Source of the DNA: Natronogracilivirga saccharolytica
Lineage (GTDB): Bacteria; Bacteroidota; Rhodothermia; Balneolales; Natronogracilivirgulaceae
NCBI RefSeq assembly: GCF_017921895.1
Contig: NZ_JAFIDN010000008.1
Location: forward strand, 124,001 to 188,000
Reading direction: 5' to 3'
DNA: 64,000 nucleotides
Part shown: positions 1 through 9,555 of the stretch, one piece after another
Layout: each line of letters opens with the position of its first letter
Numbering within the stretch: the stretch's first letter is position 1
The notes under the pieces: model-generated
Told to the model about the DNA's origin: nothing
The model's database searches: none
What the model saw: only the letters and a program-made list of their open reading frames with translations
Position numbers and translations under genes: made by a program

Positions 1-1
1 T

Positions 2-277
2 GTCAATATCAGGCTGGCAACGCAGCTTACCGGGTTTGAGATTGATGTATACAGAGAAGTGGAAGATGAGGATGACATTGACATTTTCGAGTTTGCCGAT
101 GACTTCGGAGACGAAATCGTGCAGATGCTCTTTGATATCGGATGCGATACAGCGCGTGCCGTCCTCGATCTCAGCCCTGAAGAGTTGCAGCGGCGAACGG
201 AAGGCAAACTTGAACTGAAGGATGCCAAACACATCATCCGTACCATAGAAGAAGAGTTCGAAGAAGACGAGGCCTGA
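2..277 (+). CDS. nusA: Transcription termination/antitermination factor NusA, C-terminal part (5' end outside window)
   Basis: The reading frame is open from base 2, so the gene begins before the window. The first residues (NIRLATQLTGFEIDV) match the end of the second KH RNA-binding domain of NusA, where the family has a conserved NVRLA..LTGW-like segment. An acidic linker follows (EDEDDIDIFEF), then a helical C-terminal segment with a helix-hairpin-helix look (LFDIGCDTARAVLDLSPEEL) and an acidic tail. NusA binds RNA polymerase and nascent RNA to control pausing, termination and antitermination. It lies 45 bases before infB, the usual nusA-infB order. Identification rests on about 91 residues plus this order. 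Confidence 0.9.
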   Translation, partial: VNIRLATQLTGFEIDVYREVEDEDDIDIFEFADDFGDEIVQMLFDIGCDTARAVLDLSPEELQRRTEGKLELKDAKHIIRTIEEEFEEDEA

Positions 278-322
278 CGAAAGCCAATTAGCGAAGACAA
301 TACAACAGAATAATAGATCTAT

Positions 323-3265
323 ATGACAGCAGCTGGTAAACCGAAACGCTTATTCAAGGTGGCATCGGAATTCAATGTTTCCACACAATCTATCGTGGAT
401 TCACTGAATGACAATGGGTTTCCTATAGAAAACAAACCCAATGCCAAAATCACACCTGAAATGTACTCAGCTTTGGAGTCGGTTTACGGGGAAGATAAAG
501 CAAAGAGCAGGGATCATGTCAGGGCAAGAGAGGAATACGAAGAACGCAGAAGTACCTTTCGGACAAGCAGAAATGAATCTGTTACCATTGACAGTTTTCT
601 GGAACCGCTGGATGATCTGGAGCCTGCCGATGAGAAGACTGAAAAGGACGAGGATCTGCCTCTCAAGCCCGCCGATGATGCTGAGAGCAGTGAAGACCAG
701 CTGAAACCATCCGATTCAGAAACACAGGAGGAAGAAGACGTACCGGTACCTGCAAGGGATGAGCAGAGAGAAGATGATACTGCCGGGTCAGATGCAGGAA
801 AAGAGGCACCGGAAGTTTCTGAAACCGAACCTGCAGAAAAGCAGGAAGTGGCAGAAGATGAAGAGACTGCGGAAGCCGGATCAGATCAGGATTTCGAACC
901 GGAAGAAGAGGTCGAGACAGACGATGAGCCGGAAGAAGAGGTCGAACCTGCCGGAAAAGAAGCGATACAGTTGCCCGAAGCGGATGACGAGCTGGATATT
1001 GTTGAAGGTGATGATGAAGAAGAGGAACAGGAACCGCATGAAATAATCCGCGGGCGGAAGGAAAAGCTTGCCGGGACAAGAGTTCTTGGAAAAATCCAGA
1101 TTGCTGACCCTGCCGAAGAAGGCAAAAAGAAAAAGAAGAAAAAGGGTAAAAAGGCCAAGAAAGAAGAGACGAAGCAGGCTGATGCGGTTGAAGCGGATGA
1201 AAAGGAAAAGCCCAAAAAGAAAAAAATTGCCGCAAAGCGGGTGAAGGGAGACAGTCCGGCAGCCGATGTTACAGAGGAAGCTCCGAAGTCCAAGAAGAAG
1301 AAAAAACGGATAAAAGCGCGGAAGGCACCGAAGGTTGATGACTCGGATGTTGAATCCAAGCTCAAAGAGACCATGGCCATGCTGAACACCGGCGGTTCTG
1401 TCGGCAGAAAACGTCAGAAGAGAAGAAAACAAAAGCGTGAGGAGATGGCCGCCGAGCGTGAAATCCTTGAGACGGAAAAGTCGGAACAGGAACAAAAGAT
1501 ACTTGAAGTCACCGAGTTTATAACCGTAAGTGATCTGGCAGATCTTCTGGATGTATCGCCTAATGAAATCATCATGCACTGCATGAATCTGGGCATGGTT
1601 GTTTCGATCAATCAGCGGCTTGAGGCCAGTACCATTGAACTGCTTGCCGAGCAGTATGACAGAGAAGTGGTCTTCGTTGACGCCGAAGAACTGACGGATG
1701 ATATTGAAGAAGATGATGATGACGACCCGGCAGATCTGGAGCCGAGATCCCCGGTTGTCACCGTAATGGGGCACGTAGATCACGGAAAAACATCACTGCT
1801 TGATTTTATCAGGGAGGCCAAGGTAACTGCCGGTGAAGCAGGCGGAATAACGCAGCATATTGGTGCCTACGAAGTCAGACTGCCTGACAAGCGGAATATT
1901 ACTTTCCTTGACACACCAGGCCACGAGGCATTCACAGCCATGCGTGCCAGAGGTGCCCAGGTGACCGATATGGTGATCCTTGTTGTTGCGGCAGATGATG
2001 CAGTTATGCCGCAGACAATCGAGGCCATCAACCATGCTCAGGCAGGTGGTGTCCCCATGGTCGTTGCCATCAACAAAATGGACAAAGAGGGATCTAACCC
2101 CGACCGTATCAAGCAGCAGCTTGCCGATCACAACGTGATCGTCGAGGAATGGGGCGGAAGCGTGCAGATTGCCGAGGTTTCAGCACATACCGGTGCCGGT
2201 ATAGATGAACTGCTGGACAAGGTGCTTATTGAAGCCGAATTGATGGAATTGAAAGCCAATCCGAACCGGAAGGCATCAGGGATTATTCTCGAATCCAAGG
2301 TTGACCGCGGAAAAGGTGTTGTGTCAAACATCCTTATACAAAAAGGAACATTGCGTGTCGGAGATCCGTTTGTAGCAGGCTCATATTCCGGACGCGTAAG
2401 AGCTCTGGAGAATGAGTTTGGTGAGCGTATTGACTCCGTCGGACCTGCGCAACCGGCACAGCTGACCGGATTTGACGGACTTCCCCAGGCGGGCGACAAA
2501 ATTGTGACGGTTCAGGATGAACGCACTGCAAAAGAGATCGCCCAGCAACGGCAGCAGATCAAACGCGAACAGTCACTTCGCAAAGTCAAACACGTCACAC
2601 TTGATGACATTTCCAGAAGACTTGCACTTGGAGAGGTCGCCGAACTCAATATCATCATCAAGGGTGATGTTGACGGTTCCATCGAGGCTTTGGCAGGAGC
2701 ACTGCAAAAACTGTCTGACGAAGAGGTAAAGGTCAACATCATTCATACCGGTGTGGGCGCCATAACAGAATCAGACGTACTTCTGGCCTCCGCATCCGAT
2801 GCGATTATAATCGGCTTCCAGGTCAGGCCATCGGCCAATGCCCGGAAGCTTGCCGAAAACGAGGAAATCGACATTCGACTGTTCAGTGTCATTTACGATG
2901 CTGTCGATGCCGTTCGTGATGCACTTGAAGGTATGCTTTCGCCGGAAGTCAACGAGAAGACTGTGGCTACACTCGAAGTCCTTGACATATTCAAGGTTCC
3001 GAAAGTGGGAACTGTTGCCGGCTGCAAAGTTACTGATGGAAAGATTTCCAGAAATACGAAAATCCGTCTGATACGTGACGGTATTGTAATCTATGAAGGT
3101 GAGCTTGCCTCTCTGAAACGCTTCAAGGATGACGTACGCGAAGTAACAAGCGGCTATGAGTGCGGCTTGGGTATCAAGAATTACAATGATATCAAAGTCG
3201 GAGATGTCATCGAGGGGTACGAAGTCACTGAAACGAAACGCAAACTCAAGCAGGAAACCAGCTGA
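323..3265 (+). CDS. infB: Translation initiation factor IF-2
   Basis: A 980-residue GTPase that brings initiator tRNA to the 30S subunit and promotes subunit joining. An N-terminal IF2N-like segment (about 1-60) is followed by roughly 300 residues of low-complexity acidic and lysine-rich sequence. A second IF2N segment sits near 395-445. The G domain starts near residue 480 with GHVDHGKT (G1), then DTPGHEAF (G3) and NKMD (G4). The C-terminal beta-barrel and initiator-tRNA-binding domains complete the protein. The catalytic half is orthodox; the long charged linker is the variable part of the family. Its TGA stop shares one base with the rbfA start (TGATG), which suggests coupled translation. 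Confidence 0.98.
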   Translation: MTAAGKPKRLFKVASEFNVSTQSIVDSLNDNGFPIENKPNAKITPEMYSALESVYGEDKAKSRDHVRAREEYEERRSTFRTSRNESVTIDSFLEPLDDLEPADEKTEKDEDLPLKPADDAESSEDQLKPSDSETQEEEDVPVPARDEQREDDTAGSDAGKEAPEVSETEPAEKQEVAEDEETAEAGSDQDFEPEEEVETDDEPEEEVEPAGKEAIQLPEADDELDIVEGDDEEEEQEPHEIIRGRKEKLAGTRVLGKIQIADPAEEGKKKKKKKGKKAKKEETKQADAVEADEKEKPKKKKIAAKRVKGDSPAADVTEEAPKSKKKKKRIKARKAPKVDDSDVESKLKETMAMLNTGGSVGRKRQKRRKQKREEMAAEREILETEKSEQEQKILEVTEFITVSDLADLLDVSPNEIIMHCMNLGMVVSINQRLEASTIELLAEQYDREVVFVDAEELTDDIEEDDDDDPADLEPRSPVVTVMGHVDHGKTSLLDFIREAKVTAGEAGGITQHIGAYEVRLPDKRNITFLDTPGHEAFTAMRARGAQVTDMVILVVAADDAVMPQTIEAINHAQAGGVPMVVAINKMDKEGSNPDRIKQQLADHNVIVEEWGGSVQIAEVSAHTGAGIDELLDKVLIEAELMELKANPNRKASGIILESKVDRGKGVVSNILIQKGTLRVGDPFVAGSYSGRVRALENEFGERIDSVGPAQPAQLTGFDGLPQAGDKIVTVQDERTAKEIAQQRQQIKREQSLRKVKHVTLDDISRRLALGEVAELNIIIKGDVDGSIEALAGALQKLSDEEVKVNIIHTGVGAITESDVLLASASDAIIIGFQVRPSANARKLAENEEIDIRLFSVIYDAVDAVRDALEGMLSPEVNEKTVATLEVLDIFKVPKVGTVAGCKVTDGKISRNTKIRLIRDGIVIYEGELASLKRFKDDVREVTSGYECGLGIKNYNDIKVGDVIEGYEVTETKRKLKQETS

Positions 3266-3672
3266 TGAGTATCAGAACCGAGCGGGTAGCGGCACTTCTG
3301 AAGTCGGATATCGGCGGGATACTACAAATGGAATATCAGCATGATGCCATGCTGACGGTCACTACGGTGCGAGTTTCCCCGGATCTTATGCAGGCTCATG
3401 TCTATCTCAGTATTTTTTCGAACCAGGATAACAACACTGAGATTTTTGAGTTCATAAGAGAAAAAACACCGGAAATCCGGAAAAAACTGGCATCAAGAAT
3501 TCGTCACCAGGTTCGCAGAATACCGGAAATTCACTTCCATCTCGATGATACTGCGGAGTATGTGGAAAAAATTGATGCTCTGTTCCGAAAAATTCATGAC
3601 GAAAACAAAGATGCCGGTGACCGGGATCAGGGTTCAGAGGATTCAGGCTCTGAAGACAAGGGGAGTAGCTAA
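3265..3672 (+). CDS. rbfA: 30S ribosome-binding factor RbfA
   Basis: A 135-residue KH-fold ribosome maturation factor that acts on the 5' end of 16S rRNA in late 30S assembly and cold adaptation. Family features are visible: N-terminal RTERVAALLKSDIGGIL, the central strand pattern TVTTVRVSPDLMQAHVYLSIF, and the IRHQVRRIPEIHFHLDDTAEY block near the end. The last 20 or so residues are a charged Asp/Glu/Ser/Gly tail. Its start overlaps the infB stop by one base and truB follows directly, the classic infB-rbfA-truB order. The family assignment is firm. Confidence 0.96.
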   Translation: MSIRTERVAALLKSDIGGILQMEYQHDAMLTVTTVRVSPDLMQAHVYLSIFSNQDNNTEIFEFIREKTPEIRKKLASRIRHQVRRIPEIHFHLDDTAEYVEKIDALFRKIHDENKDAGDRDQGSEDSGSEDKGSS

Positions 3673-3675
3673 ACA

Positions 3676-4428
3676 TTGACAACCGATTCGGACAGACGCA
3701 TGACATCTGATTCTGGTTTACCAGTGTTCCCGGTTTACAATCACCGCCGCCTTCCTGATCCCGATGATAATCTGGATGACGGTGCCGTATTTCTCGCAGA
3801 CAAGCCTTCCGGATGGAGCAGTTTTGACGTAGTCAAGTTCCTGCGGAACCGCATCCGAACCCGCAAAATCGGACATGCCGGCACCCTGGATCCTCTTGCG
3901 ACCGGTTTGCTGATACTATGCACCGGAAAAGCCACTAAATCCATTTCCATTTTTCAGGATTATGCCAAACGCTATAAAGCTTCGGTAGTTTTCGGCATGT
4001 CTACTCCCAGCCATGACGCTGCCACAGAGCCTGACGGTCATGCTCCGGCCGGTCATCTTGATGAAGAAAAAATCCGGCATGTCCTTGAAAACCGGTTTCA
4101 GGGAAAGATAACACAGATTCCTCCCATGTATTCAGCACTGTGGAAAGACGGAAAACGACTATATACATATGCACGAAAGGGAAAGGTTGTAGAGAGGGAG
4201 CCCAGAGACATTGAGATATTTGAGACACGTATTCTCAGGTTTGAAGGTATGAAACTTGAGCTGGAGGTACTGTGCAGCAAGGGGACCTATATCCGCAAGC
4301 TGGCTTACGATCTGGGCCTTGAGCTGGACACACTGGCCCACTTGTCCAAGCTGAGACGAACTCAAATCGGGCAGTTCAATGTTGATGATGCGATGACCAT
4401 TGACCAGATACGATCTTTATCAGAATGA
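3676..4428 (+). CDS. truB: tRNA pseudouridine(55) synthase TruB
   Basis: Makes pseudouridine 55 in the T-loop of tRNAs. The catalytic motif GHAGTLDPLATGLL, with its essential Asp, is present around residues 70-83, and KPSGWSSFDVV and later KGTYIRKLAYDLG are further TruB family motifs. At 250 residues it is the short form, ending soon after the catalytic domain. The start chosen is TTG at 3676, three bases after rbfA, because a GGGGAG-like ribosome binding site precedes it. ATG at 3700 is in frame and would remove eight non-conserved residues, so the start is uncertain. Confidence 0.95.
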   Translation: MTTDSDRRMTSDSGLPVFPVYNHRRLPDPDDNLDDGAVFLADKPSGWSSFDVVKFLRNRIRTRKIGHAGTLDPLATGLLILCTGKATKSISIFQDYAKRYKASVVFGMSTPSHDAATEPDGHAPAGHLDEEKIRHVLENRFQGKITQIPPMYSALWKDGKRLYTYARKGKVVEREPRDIEIFETRILRFEGMKLELEVLCSKGTYIRKLAYDLGLELDTLAHLSKLRRTQIGQFNVDDAMTIDQIRSLSE

Positions 4429-4521
4429 ATGCCCGGAACAGTTGCAAAAGGAATCATGCCGCCGGACCGGCTGTAATCATAAAGGGTATAACCGTTAATC
4501 AGGTTTACGAAAATATTCAAA

Positions 4522-5457
4522 ATGGCTGAACCGGTTTTTATAGAAAACTGCAAACGAAACCCTGCCAATGTCCTGACTGTCGGGACTTTTGACGGCGTAC
4601 ATCTTGGACACCAGGCCCTGCTGAAAAACGTAATTGATCGTGCCAGGGCCGTTTCTGCTCCGGCTGTTGTAGTGACGTTTGATCCCCATCCAAGGGATGT
4701 CATAACCCCGGCACGGGAGGGTATCCGCCTGCTCACCAATTTGCAGGAAAGAGCGGCAATTATGAATCAATACGGAATTGACCAGATGATAGTCATTCCG
4801 TTCAACCGCGATTTTTCCATGCTGTCATCAGAACAGTTCATCAGGGATTACATTCACAAGCGGATAGGAGTGCATACGTTCGTAATTGGATATGACCACC
4901 ATTTCGGGCGTGACCGCGAAGGATCCATTCAGACACTGAAGGGATTATCCGAAGAACTAGGGTTTTCCGTTTATGTCGAAGAAGCCCATGAAGTCAGACA
5001 CACAACGGTCAGCAGTTCGGTAATACGCAAATTGCTGGAAGAAGAGGGCAATGTGGAAATGGCTGCTGAAATGCTGGGCAGACCGTATGAGATGGCTGGT
5101 ACCGTAGTAAAAGGGGATCAGCGCGGCCGGACCATCGGGTTTCCGACAGCAAATATTGAACCGGAAAACAAGAACAAAGTAATACCTGCAAAAGGTGTTT
5201 ATTGTGTTGAGGCTGAACTGGACCGTCAGGTATACAATGGAATGATGAATATCGGAATTCGTCCGACATTCGGGGGGCAGGAGCGGATCGTCCCCGAAGT
5301 GTTTCTGTTTGATTTCAGCGGAACGATTTACGGCAGCAATTTACGCATCCGGTTTTTAAGGAGGATACGGGGTGAAAAAAAATTCAGTGACGGGGAAGCT
5401 TTGGTGCAGCAGCTTATCAAAGACCGTGACACTTGCAGAAAACTGGCAGGAGGTTAG
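4522..5457 (+). CDS. ribF: Bifunctional riboflavin kinase/FMN adenylyltransferase
   Basis: A 311-residue enzyme that phosphorylates riboflavin to FMN and adenylates FMN to FAD. The N-terminal nucleotidyltransferase domain shows the GTFDGVHLGHQALL signature (near residue 21) and a later SSSVIRKLL. The C-terminal kinase domain has GRTIGFPTANIEP, KGVYCVEAEL and the MMNIGIRPTFGG block. Both domains appear complete. It sits 93 bases after truB and before rpsO, the position ribF often takes in this translation cluster. No FMN riboswitch is visible in the short upstream gap. Confidence 0.97.
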   Translation: MAEPVFIENCKRNPANVLTVGTFDGVHLGHQALLKNVIDRARAVSAPAVVVTFDPHPRDVITPAREGIRLLTNLQERAAIMNQYGIDQMIVIPFNRDFSMLSSEQFIRDYIHKRIGVHTFVIGYDHHFGRDREGSIQTLKGLSEELGFSVYVEEAHEVRHTTVSSSVIRKLLEEEGNVEMAAEMLGRPYEMAGTVVKGDQRGRTIGFPTANIEPENKNKVIPAKGVYCVEAELDRQVYNGMMNIGIRPTFGGQERIVPEVFLFDFSGTIYGSNLRIRFLRRIRGEKKFSDGEALVQQLIKDRDTCRKLAGG

Positions 5458-5555
5458 CCAGTTTGCAAATAGATATGAAAACAGTTAATTTAGGATGCTA
5501 ATTAAAACCAATCATCTACTTTAGCATGATATAATCTAAAGCGGAGAATCTTTAC

Positions 5556-5825
5556 ATGAACGTTACAGCAGAAGAAAAGAAGGAAGTTTTCAAAAAATAC
5601 GGTAAATCCTCAGATGACACAGGATCTCCTGAAGCACAGATCGCACTTTTTACTGAGCGTATCAACAGGCTTACCGACCACTTGAAATCTCACAAGAAAG
5701 ACCATTCAACCCGCCTTGGGTTGCTGCGACTGGTCGGCAAGCGCCGCCGCCTTCTCAATTACATGATGAAAAAAGACATTGAAGGATATCGCAAGTTGAT
5801 CAAGGAACTTGGTATCCGGAAATAA
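5556..5825 (+). CDS. rpsO: 30S ribosomal protein S15
   Basis: An 89-residue primary 16S rRNA-binding protein of the 30S platform. The family block [23 protein letters not shown], the [24 protein letters not shown] segment and the basic C-terminus are all present, and the length is exactly that of the family. GGAGA lies about 8 bases before the ATG. A 98-base leader separates it from ribF and contains a TATAAT-like stretch near 5531, so it may have its own promoter. A strong terminator follows. Confidence 0.99.
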   Translation: MNVTAEEKKEVFKKYGKSSDDTGSPEAQIALFTERINRLTDHLKSHKKDHSTRLGLLRLVGKRRRLLNYMMKKDIEGYRKLIKELGIRK

Positions 5826-5832
5826 CACGCAA

Positions 5833-5860
5833 AAAGGCACGGGTTACTCGTGCCTTTCTT
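5833..5860 (+). terminator. Rho-independent terminator after rpsO
   Basis: Nine-base-pair stem AAAGGCACG/CGTGCCTTT with a seven-base loop, followed by CTT. It begins seven bases after the rpsO stop. The T-tract comes largely from the right arm of the stem. The next gene, pnp, starts about 100 bases further on. Confidence 0.85.
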
Positions 5861-5957
5861 GTATAAAACACCCTTATTCAGCAATTCACCGGGCTGGTGG
5901 TTTCAGGGCGTTTCCACATAATGGGAGCAATTCCCCCCGGTAATCGCTTATACGCAA

Positions 5958-8087
5958 ATGACGAAAGAAGAACAGAACACTATGAAAGCTGATTTTAAAA
6001 CGATTGAATACGCACCAGGAAAAGAGATGACCATCGACGCAGGTCGTCTCGCAAAACAAGCCAACGGAAGCTCGTTTGTCCGAATCGGAGATACCGTTGT
6101 TATGGCTACAGCAACATCCGCACCTGAAGCCAAACCGGGTCAGCCCTTTTTCCCGCTGACCGTAGAATTCAAGGAGACCTATGCTGCCGGAGGAAAATTT
6201 CCCGGCGGATTTATCAAACGCGAAGGCCGCCCTTCAGAAAAAGAAATTTTGTCCGCACGGTTGATCGACCGTACCATCCGTCCGCTTTTTCCGGATGGAT
6301 TCATGAATGAAACGCAGGTTATCTGCCAGGTCTTCTCTTCTGACGGAGAAAATGACGGCGATGTTATTGGTGCCGTAGCGGCATCCCTGTCTCTGACCAT
6401 ATCCGATATCCCTTTTGAAGGACCTATGGCGCAAGTCCGGATTGCGCGTATTAACGGTGAGTTTGTGGTCAATCCCACCGTTACCGAACTTAAAGCCGCT
6501 GATCTTGAAATGATTGTGGGCGGTACCCTTGAGAGTGTAGTAATGGTTGAGGGTGAAATGGAAGAGGTCTCGGAAGAAGATATGGTTGAGGCCATCAGGC
6601 ATGCACACGATGCTATTAAAAAACTGTGCCAGTTCCAGCTGGATGTCCGCGAAGAGCTTGGCAAGGAAAAGTGGGAAAAACCCGAACCCGAAGTCAATAC
6701 GGAGCTCGAAGCGAAGGTCCGCGAGCATGCAGGCAACAAGTTTCTGGACATCAGCCGGAGCAAACTCTCCAAAAAGGAATACTCTGCTGCCTGCAAGGAT
6801 GTGCGCACAGAAGCCAAAGAAGCATTTGCAGAAGAATATCCTGAAGAGGAAGAATTTATTTCTGAGGTATGCCATGTGATGCAGAAAGAGGCTATGAGGA
6901 AAGTTCTTCTTGAGGAAAACCAGCGTATTGATGGCCGCAAGCCCGAAGAGATCAGACCCATATGGACCGAGGTGGGTTACCTTCCCCGTACACATGGTTC
7001 CGCAATTTTTACACGCGGTGAAACACAGGCACTGGCTTCGGTCACACTTGGAACCAAACGCGATGAGCAGATGATCGATACGCTGTTCTACAGTGACGCC
7101 AAGCGGTTCATGCTTGATTACAATTTCCCGCCTTTTTGTACCGGTGAGGTAAAAATGATGCGCGGTGTTTCCCGCAGGGAGATTGGTCACGGCAACCTGG
7201 CAGAGCGCGCCTTGAAGAAAATGGTTCCGTCTACTGATGAATTTGATTACACCATCCGTGTGGTATCTGACGTCCTGGAATCCAACGGATCATCTTCAAT
7301 GGCAACCGTCTGTTCGGGTTCCATGTCACTGATGGATGCCGGAGTCCCGGTCAAAAAACCGGTTGCCGGAATCGCCATGGGTATGATCGTTGATGAAAAT
7401 AAACACGTAGTCCTGTCCGATATTCAGGGCGAAGAAGATCACATGGGCGACATGGACTTCAAGGTTACGGGAACATCCGATGGCATCACTGCCTGCCAGA
7501 TGGATATCAAGGTCAAAGGAATCTCCTATGAAGTCATGGTGGAAGCCCTGCAGCAGGCTCGCGAAGGACGCATGCATATTCTGGAGAAAATGGCGGAATC
7601 CATTTCACAGCCACGTCCTGAGGTCTCCAAATACGCACCCTCCTTTGTGAAAATAGAAGTCGACTCGGATCAGATCGGCGGTATTATCGGCCCCGGCGGC
7701 AAGGTAATACAGTCCATACAACGTGAGTCCGGCGCCGAGGTAATGATTGAGGAAGTCGGAAACAAAGGTGTCATCACCATTTCGGCAGATGAAAAGGAAA
7801 AGATTGATGCCGCGATACAAAAGATCAAAGGTATCACCGGAGACCTTGAGGAAGGTGAGGTATACCTTGGCACTGTTCGTTCAATCAAAGAATACGGCGC
7901 TTTTGTTGAGATTATGCCCGGCCGTGACGGTCTGCTGCATATCTCGGAACTTGATCACAAGCGTATCAACAAAGTGACCGACGTCCTTTCAGAAGGTGAC
8001 AAAGTTGAAGTAAAGCTGCTCAAGGTGGAAGACGGAGGCAAACTTCGCCTTTCCCGCAAAGCGCTGATACCAAAAGATCAGGAATAA
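5958..8087 (+). CDS. pnp: Polyribonucleotide nucleotidyltransferase (PNPase)
   Basis: A 709-residue 3'-to-5' phosphorolytic exoribonuclease of mRNA turnover, active as a trimer. Two RNase PH-like domains are visible: the first with GGFIKREGRPSEKEIL, the second with RTHGSAIFTRGETQAL and SDVLESNGSSSMATVC. Between them lies an all-alpha linker. The C-terminal KH domain (QIGGIIGPGGKVIQSI) and S1 domain (GEVYLGTVRSIKEYGAFVEI) are complete. ATG at 5958 is used here; the in-frame ATG at 5982 would fit the family N-terminus (KADFKTIEY) equally well. rpsO-pnp is a conserved pair. Confidence 0.98.
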   Translation: MTKEEQNTMKADFKTIEYAPGKEMTIDAGRLAKQANGSSFVRIGDTVVMATATSAPEAKPGQPFFPLTVEFKETYAAGGKFPGGFIKREGRPSEKEILSARLIDRTIRPLFPDGFMNETQVICQVFSSDGENDGDVIGAVAASLSLTISDIPFEGPMAQVRIARINGEFVVNPTVTELKAADLEMIVGGTLESVVMVEGEMEEVSEEDMVEAIRHAHDAIKKLCQFQLDVREELGKEKWEKPEPEVNTELEAKVREHAGNKFLDISRSKLSKKEYSAACKDVRTEAKEAFAEEYPEEEEFISEVCHVMQKEAMRKVLLEENQRIDGRKPEEIRPIWTEVGYLPRTHGSAIFTRGETQALASVTLGTKRDEQMIDTLFYSDAKRFMLDYNFPPFCTGEVKMMRGVSRREIGHGNLAERALKKMVPSTDEFDYTIRVVSDVLESNGSSSMATVCSGSMSLMDAGVPVKKPVAGIAMGMIVDENKHVVLSDIQGEEDHMGDMDFKVTGTSDGITACQMDIKVKGISYEVMVEALQQAREGRMHILEKMAESISQPRPEVSKYAPSFVKIEVDSDQIGGIIGPGGKVIQSIQRESGAEVMIEEVGNKGVITISADEKEKIDAAIQKIKGITGDLEEGEVYLGTVRSIKEYGAFVEIMPGRDGLLHISELDHKRINKVTDVLSEGDKVEVKLLKVEDGGKLRLSRKALIPKDQE

Positions 8088-8107
8088 TCTGTCGTTGCGA
8101 CAGTAAT

Positions 8108-8136
8108 GCAGATACGGGCTTTGATGCCGTATCTGT
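8108..8136 (+). other. Hairpin downstream of pnp
   Basis: A stem of about nine pairs (CAGATACGG/CCGTATCTG) with a nine-base loop begins 21 bases after the pnp stop. It has no T-tract, so it is more likely a 3'-end stabilising or processing hairpin than a terminator. The real terminator follows 20 bases later. Confidence 0.55.
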
Positions 8137-8155
8137 ATCTTGATTCAGTATATTA

Positions 8156-8191
8156 AAAAGCGTCGTCACCTCAATGACGACGCTTTTTTTT
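8156..8191 (+). terminator. Rho-independent terminator after pnp
   Basis: Stem AAAAGCGTCGTCA/TGACGACGCTTTT, 13 pairs, with a six-base loop (CCTCAA) and a run of eight T. This is one of the strongest terminators in the window and closes the nusA-pnp block. Confidence 0.92.
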
Positions 8192-8271
8192 CAGGTAGCG
8201 GGCCCGGCATGGGCTTCCCGGACAGCAAATACCTCTTTTATCGTCAACCCAACAGCTTTTAATTCCGCTAT

Positions 8272-9525
8272 ATGAGTACTGCAGATCGTATACAGAAAAC
8301 AACACTCCCGAACGGATTGCGAATTGTAACCGAGACCATTCAGACTGTCAGAAGCTTGTCGGTCGGTATCTGGGTCAAGACCGGAAGCCGGCACGAGAAA
8401 GACGATCAGGCGGGCATCACCCACTTTCTTGAGCATATGCTGTTCAAAGGCACAGAACAGCGCACCGCCTATGATATTGCTCTGAGTATGGAATCGGTTG
8501 GCGGCTACCTCAATGCATTTACATCCCCGGAACTGACCTGTTATTATGCCAGGTGTCTGGATACCGAGCTGGATACAGCCCTGGACGTGCTGACGGACAT
8601 GGTCCTGCACCCCAGGTTTCCTGAGGAGGAGATTGAAAAGGAAAAAAAGGTGGTGCTTGAAGAGATGAAAATGTACCGTGACAATCCGGAGGATTACATT
8701 TTTGAAGAATTTCACCGGCAACTGTTTCATCCTCATCCTCTTGGGCGGCCCATTATCGGATTCGAACAGACCGTAAACGGATTCAACCGGGATTCCCTTT
8801 TTGCCTATTTGCATCAGCAATACCATCCTTCAAACGTGATCATAGCTGTTGCCGGAAATGCGGAGCATGACAAGGTAGTGGATCTTGTGAACAAATATTT
8901 TCAGCCGTTGGAATCAAATGGAAAACACAATGGCGATCAGCCGATTACGGATTATGAGCCAAGCAAGAACGTACTCACCAAGCCAATCGAGCAGACACAT
9001 TTCATGCTGGGACGACGGGCCATGTCGGCGGTTGATCCTGACAGGTACAAACTGCTGCTGGCTAATACGGTTCTGGGAGCCGGCATGAGCTCCCGGCTTC
9101 ATCAGAACATCAGGGAGAAATACGGATACTGTTATCACATTCAGTCGTTCATGGAAGCTTTCCGGGACAGCGGAATTTTCGGCATTTATGCAGGTACTGA
9201 TCGTGACTATATAGATCACATGCGTGAATTGATTTTGAAAGAGCTTAAACAGCTGCGCAATGAAGCGATTTCCGCAAAAGAACTCGACGAGGCCAAATCA
9301 CAGCTGAAAGGAAAGCTGCTGCTTGCACAGGAAAGCATGAGCAACAGAATGACCCGCCTTGCCAAGAGCGAGGTGTTTTATGACCGTTATATCACCCTGG
9401 ATGAACTTGTCGCTGAAATTGATCGTGCAGATGCCGGACAAATTCGCGATCTTTGTGGTGATTTTTTCGATGAAAACGAATTCTCCGAGACGATTCTGAA
9501 GCCGGACGGACATCAGGTCGAATAA
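8272..9525 (+). CDS. M16 family zinc peptidase (processing-peptidase-like)
   Basis: A 417-residue member of the pitrilysin/insulinase M16 family. The inverted zinc motif HFLEH near residue 54 and the downstream acidic ligand region (EKKVVLEEMKMYRDNPED) are present, so this is a catalytically complete M16B-type subunit. The C-terminal domain carries the R/Y-type substrate-binding segment (REKYGYCYHIQSF). No signal peptide is seen, so it is probably cytoplasmic. Such genes commonly lie beside pnp (mlpA/ymxG in Bacillus). The substrate is unknown. A single M16B protein of this size is expected to work as a dimer. Confidence 0.93.
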   Translation: MSTADRIQKTTLPNGLRIVTETIQTVRSLSVGIWVKTGSRHEKDDQAGITHFLEHMLFKGTEQRTAYDIALSMESVGGYLNAFTSPELTCYYARCLDTELDTALDVLTDMVLHPRFPEEEIEKEKKVVLEEMKMYRDNPEDYIFEEFHRQLFHPHPLGRPIIGFEQTVNGFNRDSLFAYLHQQYHPSNVIIAVAGNAEHDKVVDLVNKYFQPLESNGKHNGDQPITDYEPSKNVLTKPIEQTHFMLGRRAMSAVDPDRYKLLLANTVLGAGMSSRLHQNIREKYGYCYHIQSFMEAFRDSGIFGIYAGTDRDYIDHMRELILKELKQLRNEAISAKELDEAKSQLKGKLLLAQESMSNRMTRLAKSEVFYDRYITLDELVAEIDRADAGQIRDLCGDFFDENEFSETILKPDGHQVE

Positions 9526-9555
9526 CCGGATAATCATGCTCTAAAATTATTCAAA

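Noticed and set aside
881-1783. 300-codon reverse-strand open frame opposite infB
   Set aside because: It is an artefact of the low-complexity Glu/Lys coding of IF-2. The translation is Phe/Leu-rich, lacks any family pattern, and infB is certain.
6179-7190. Two long reverse-strand frames (260 and 318 codons) opposite pnp
   Set aside because: Both lie wholly within the confidently identified PNPase gene and show no domain or start signal.
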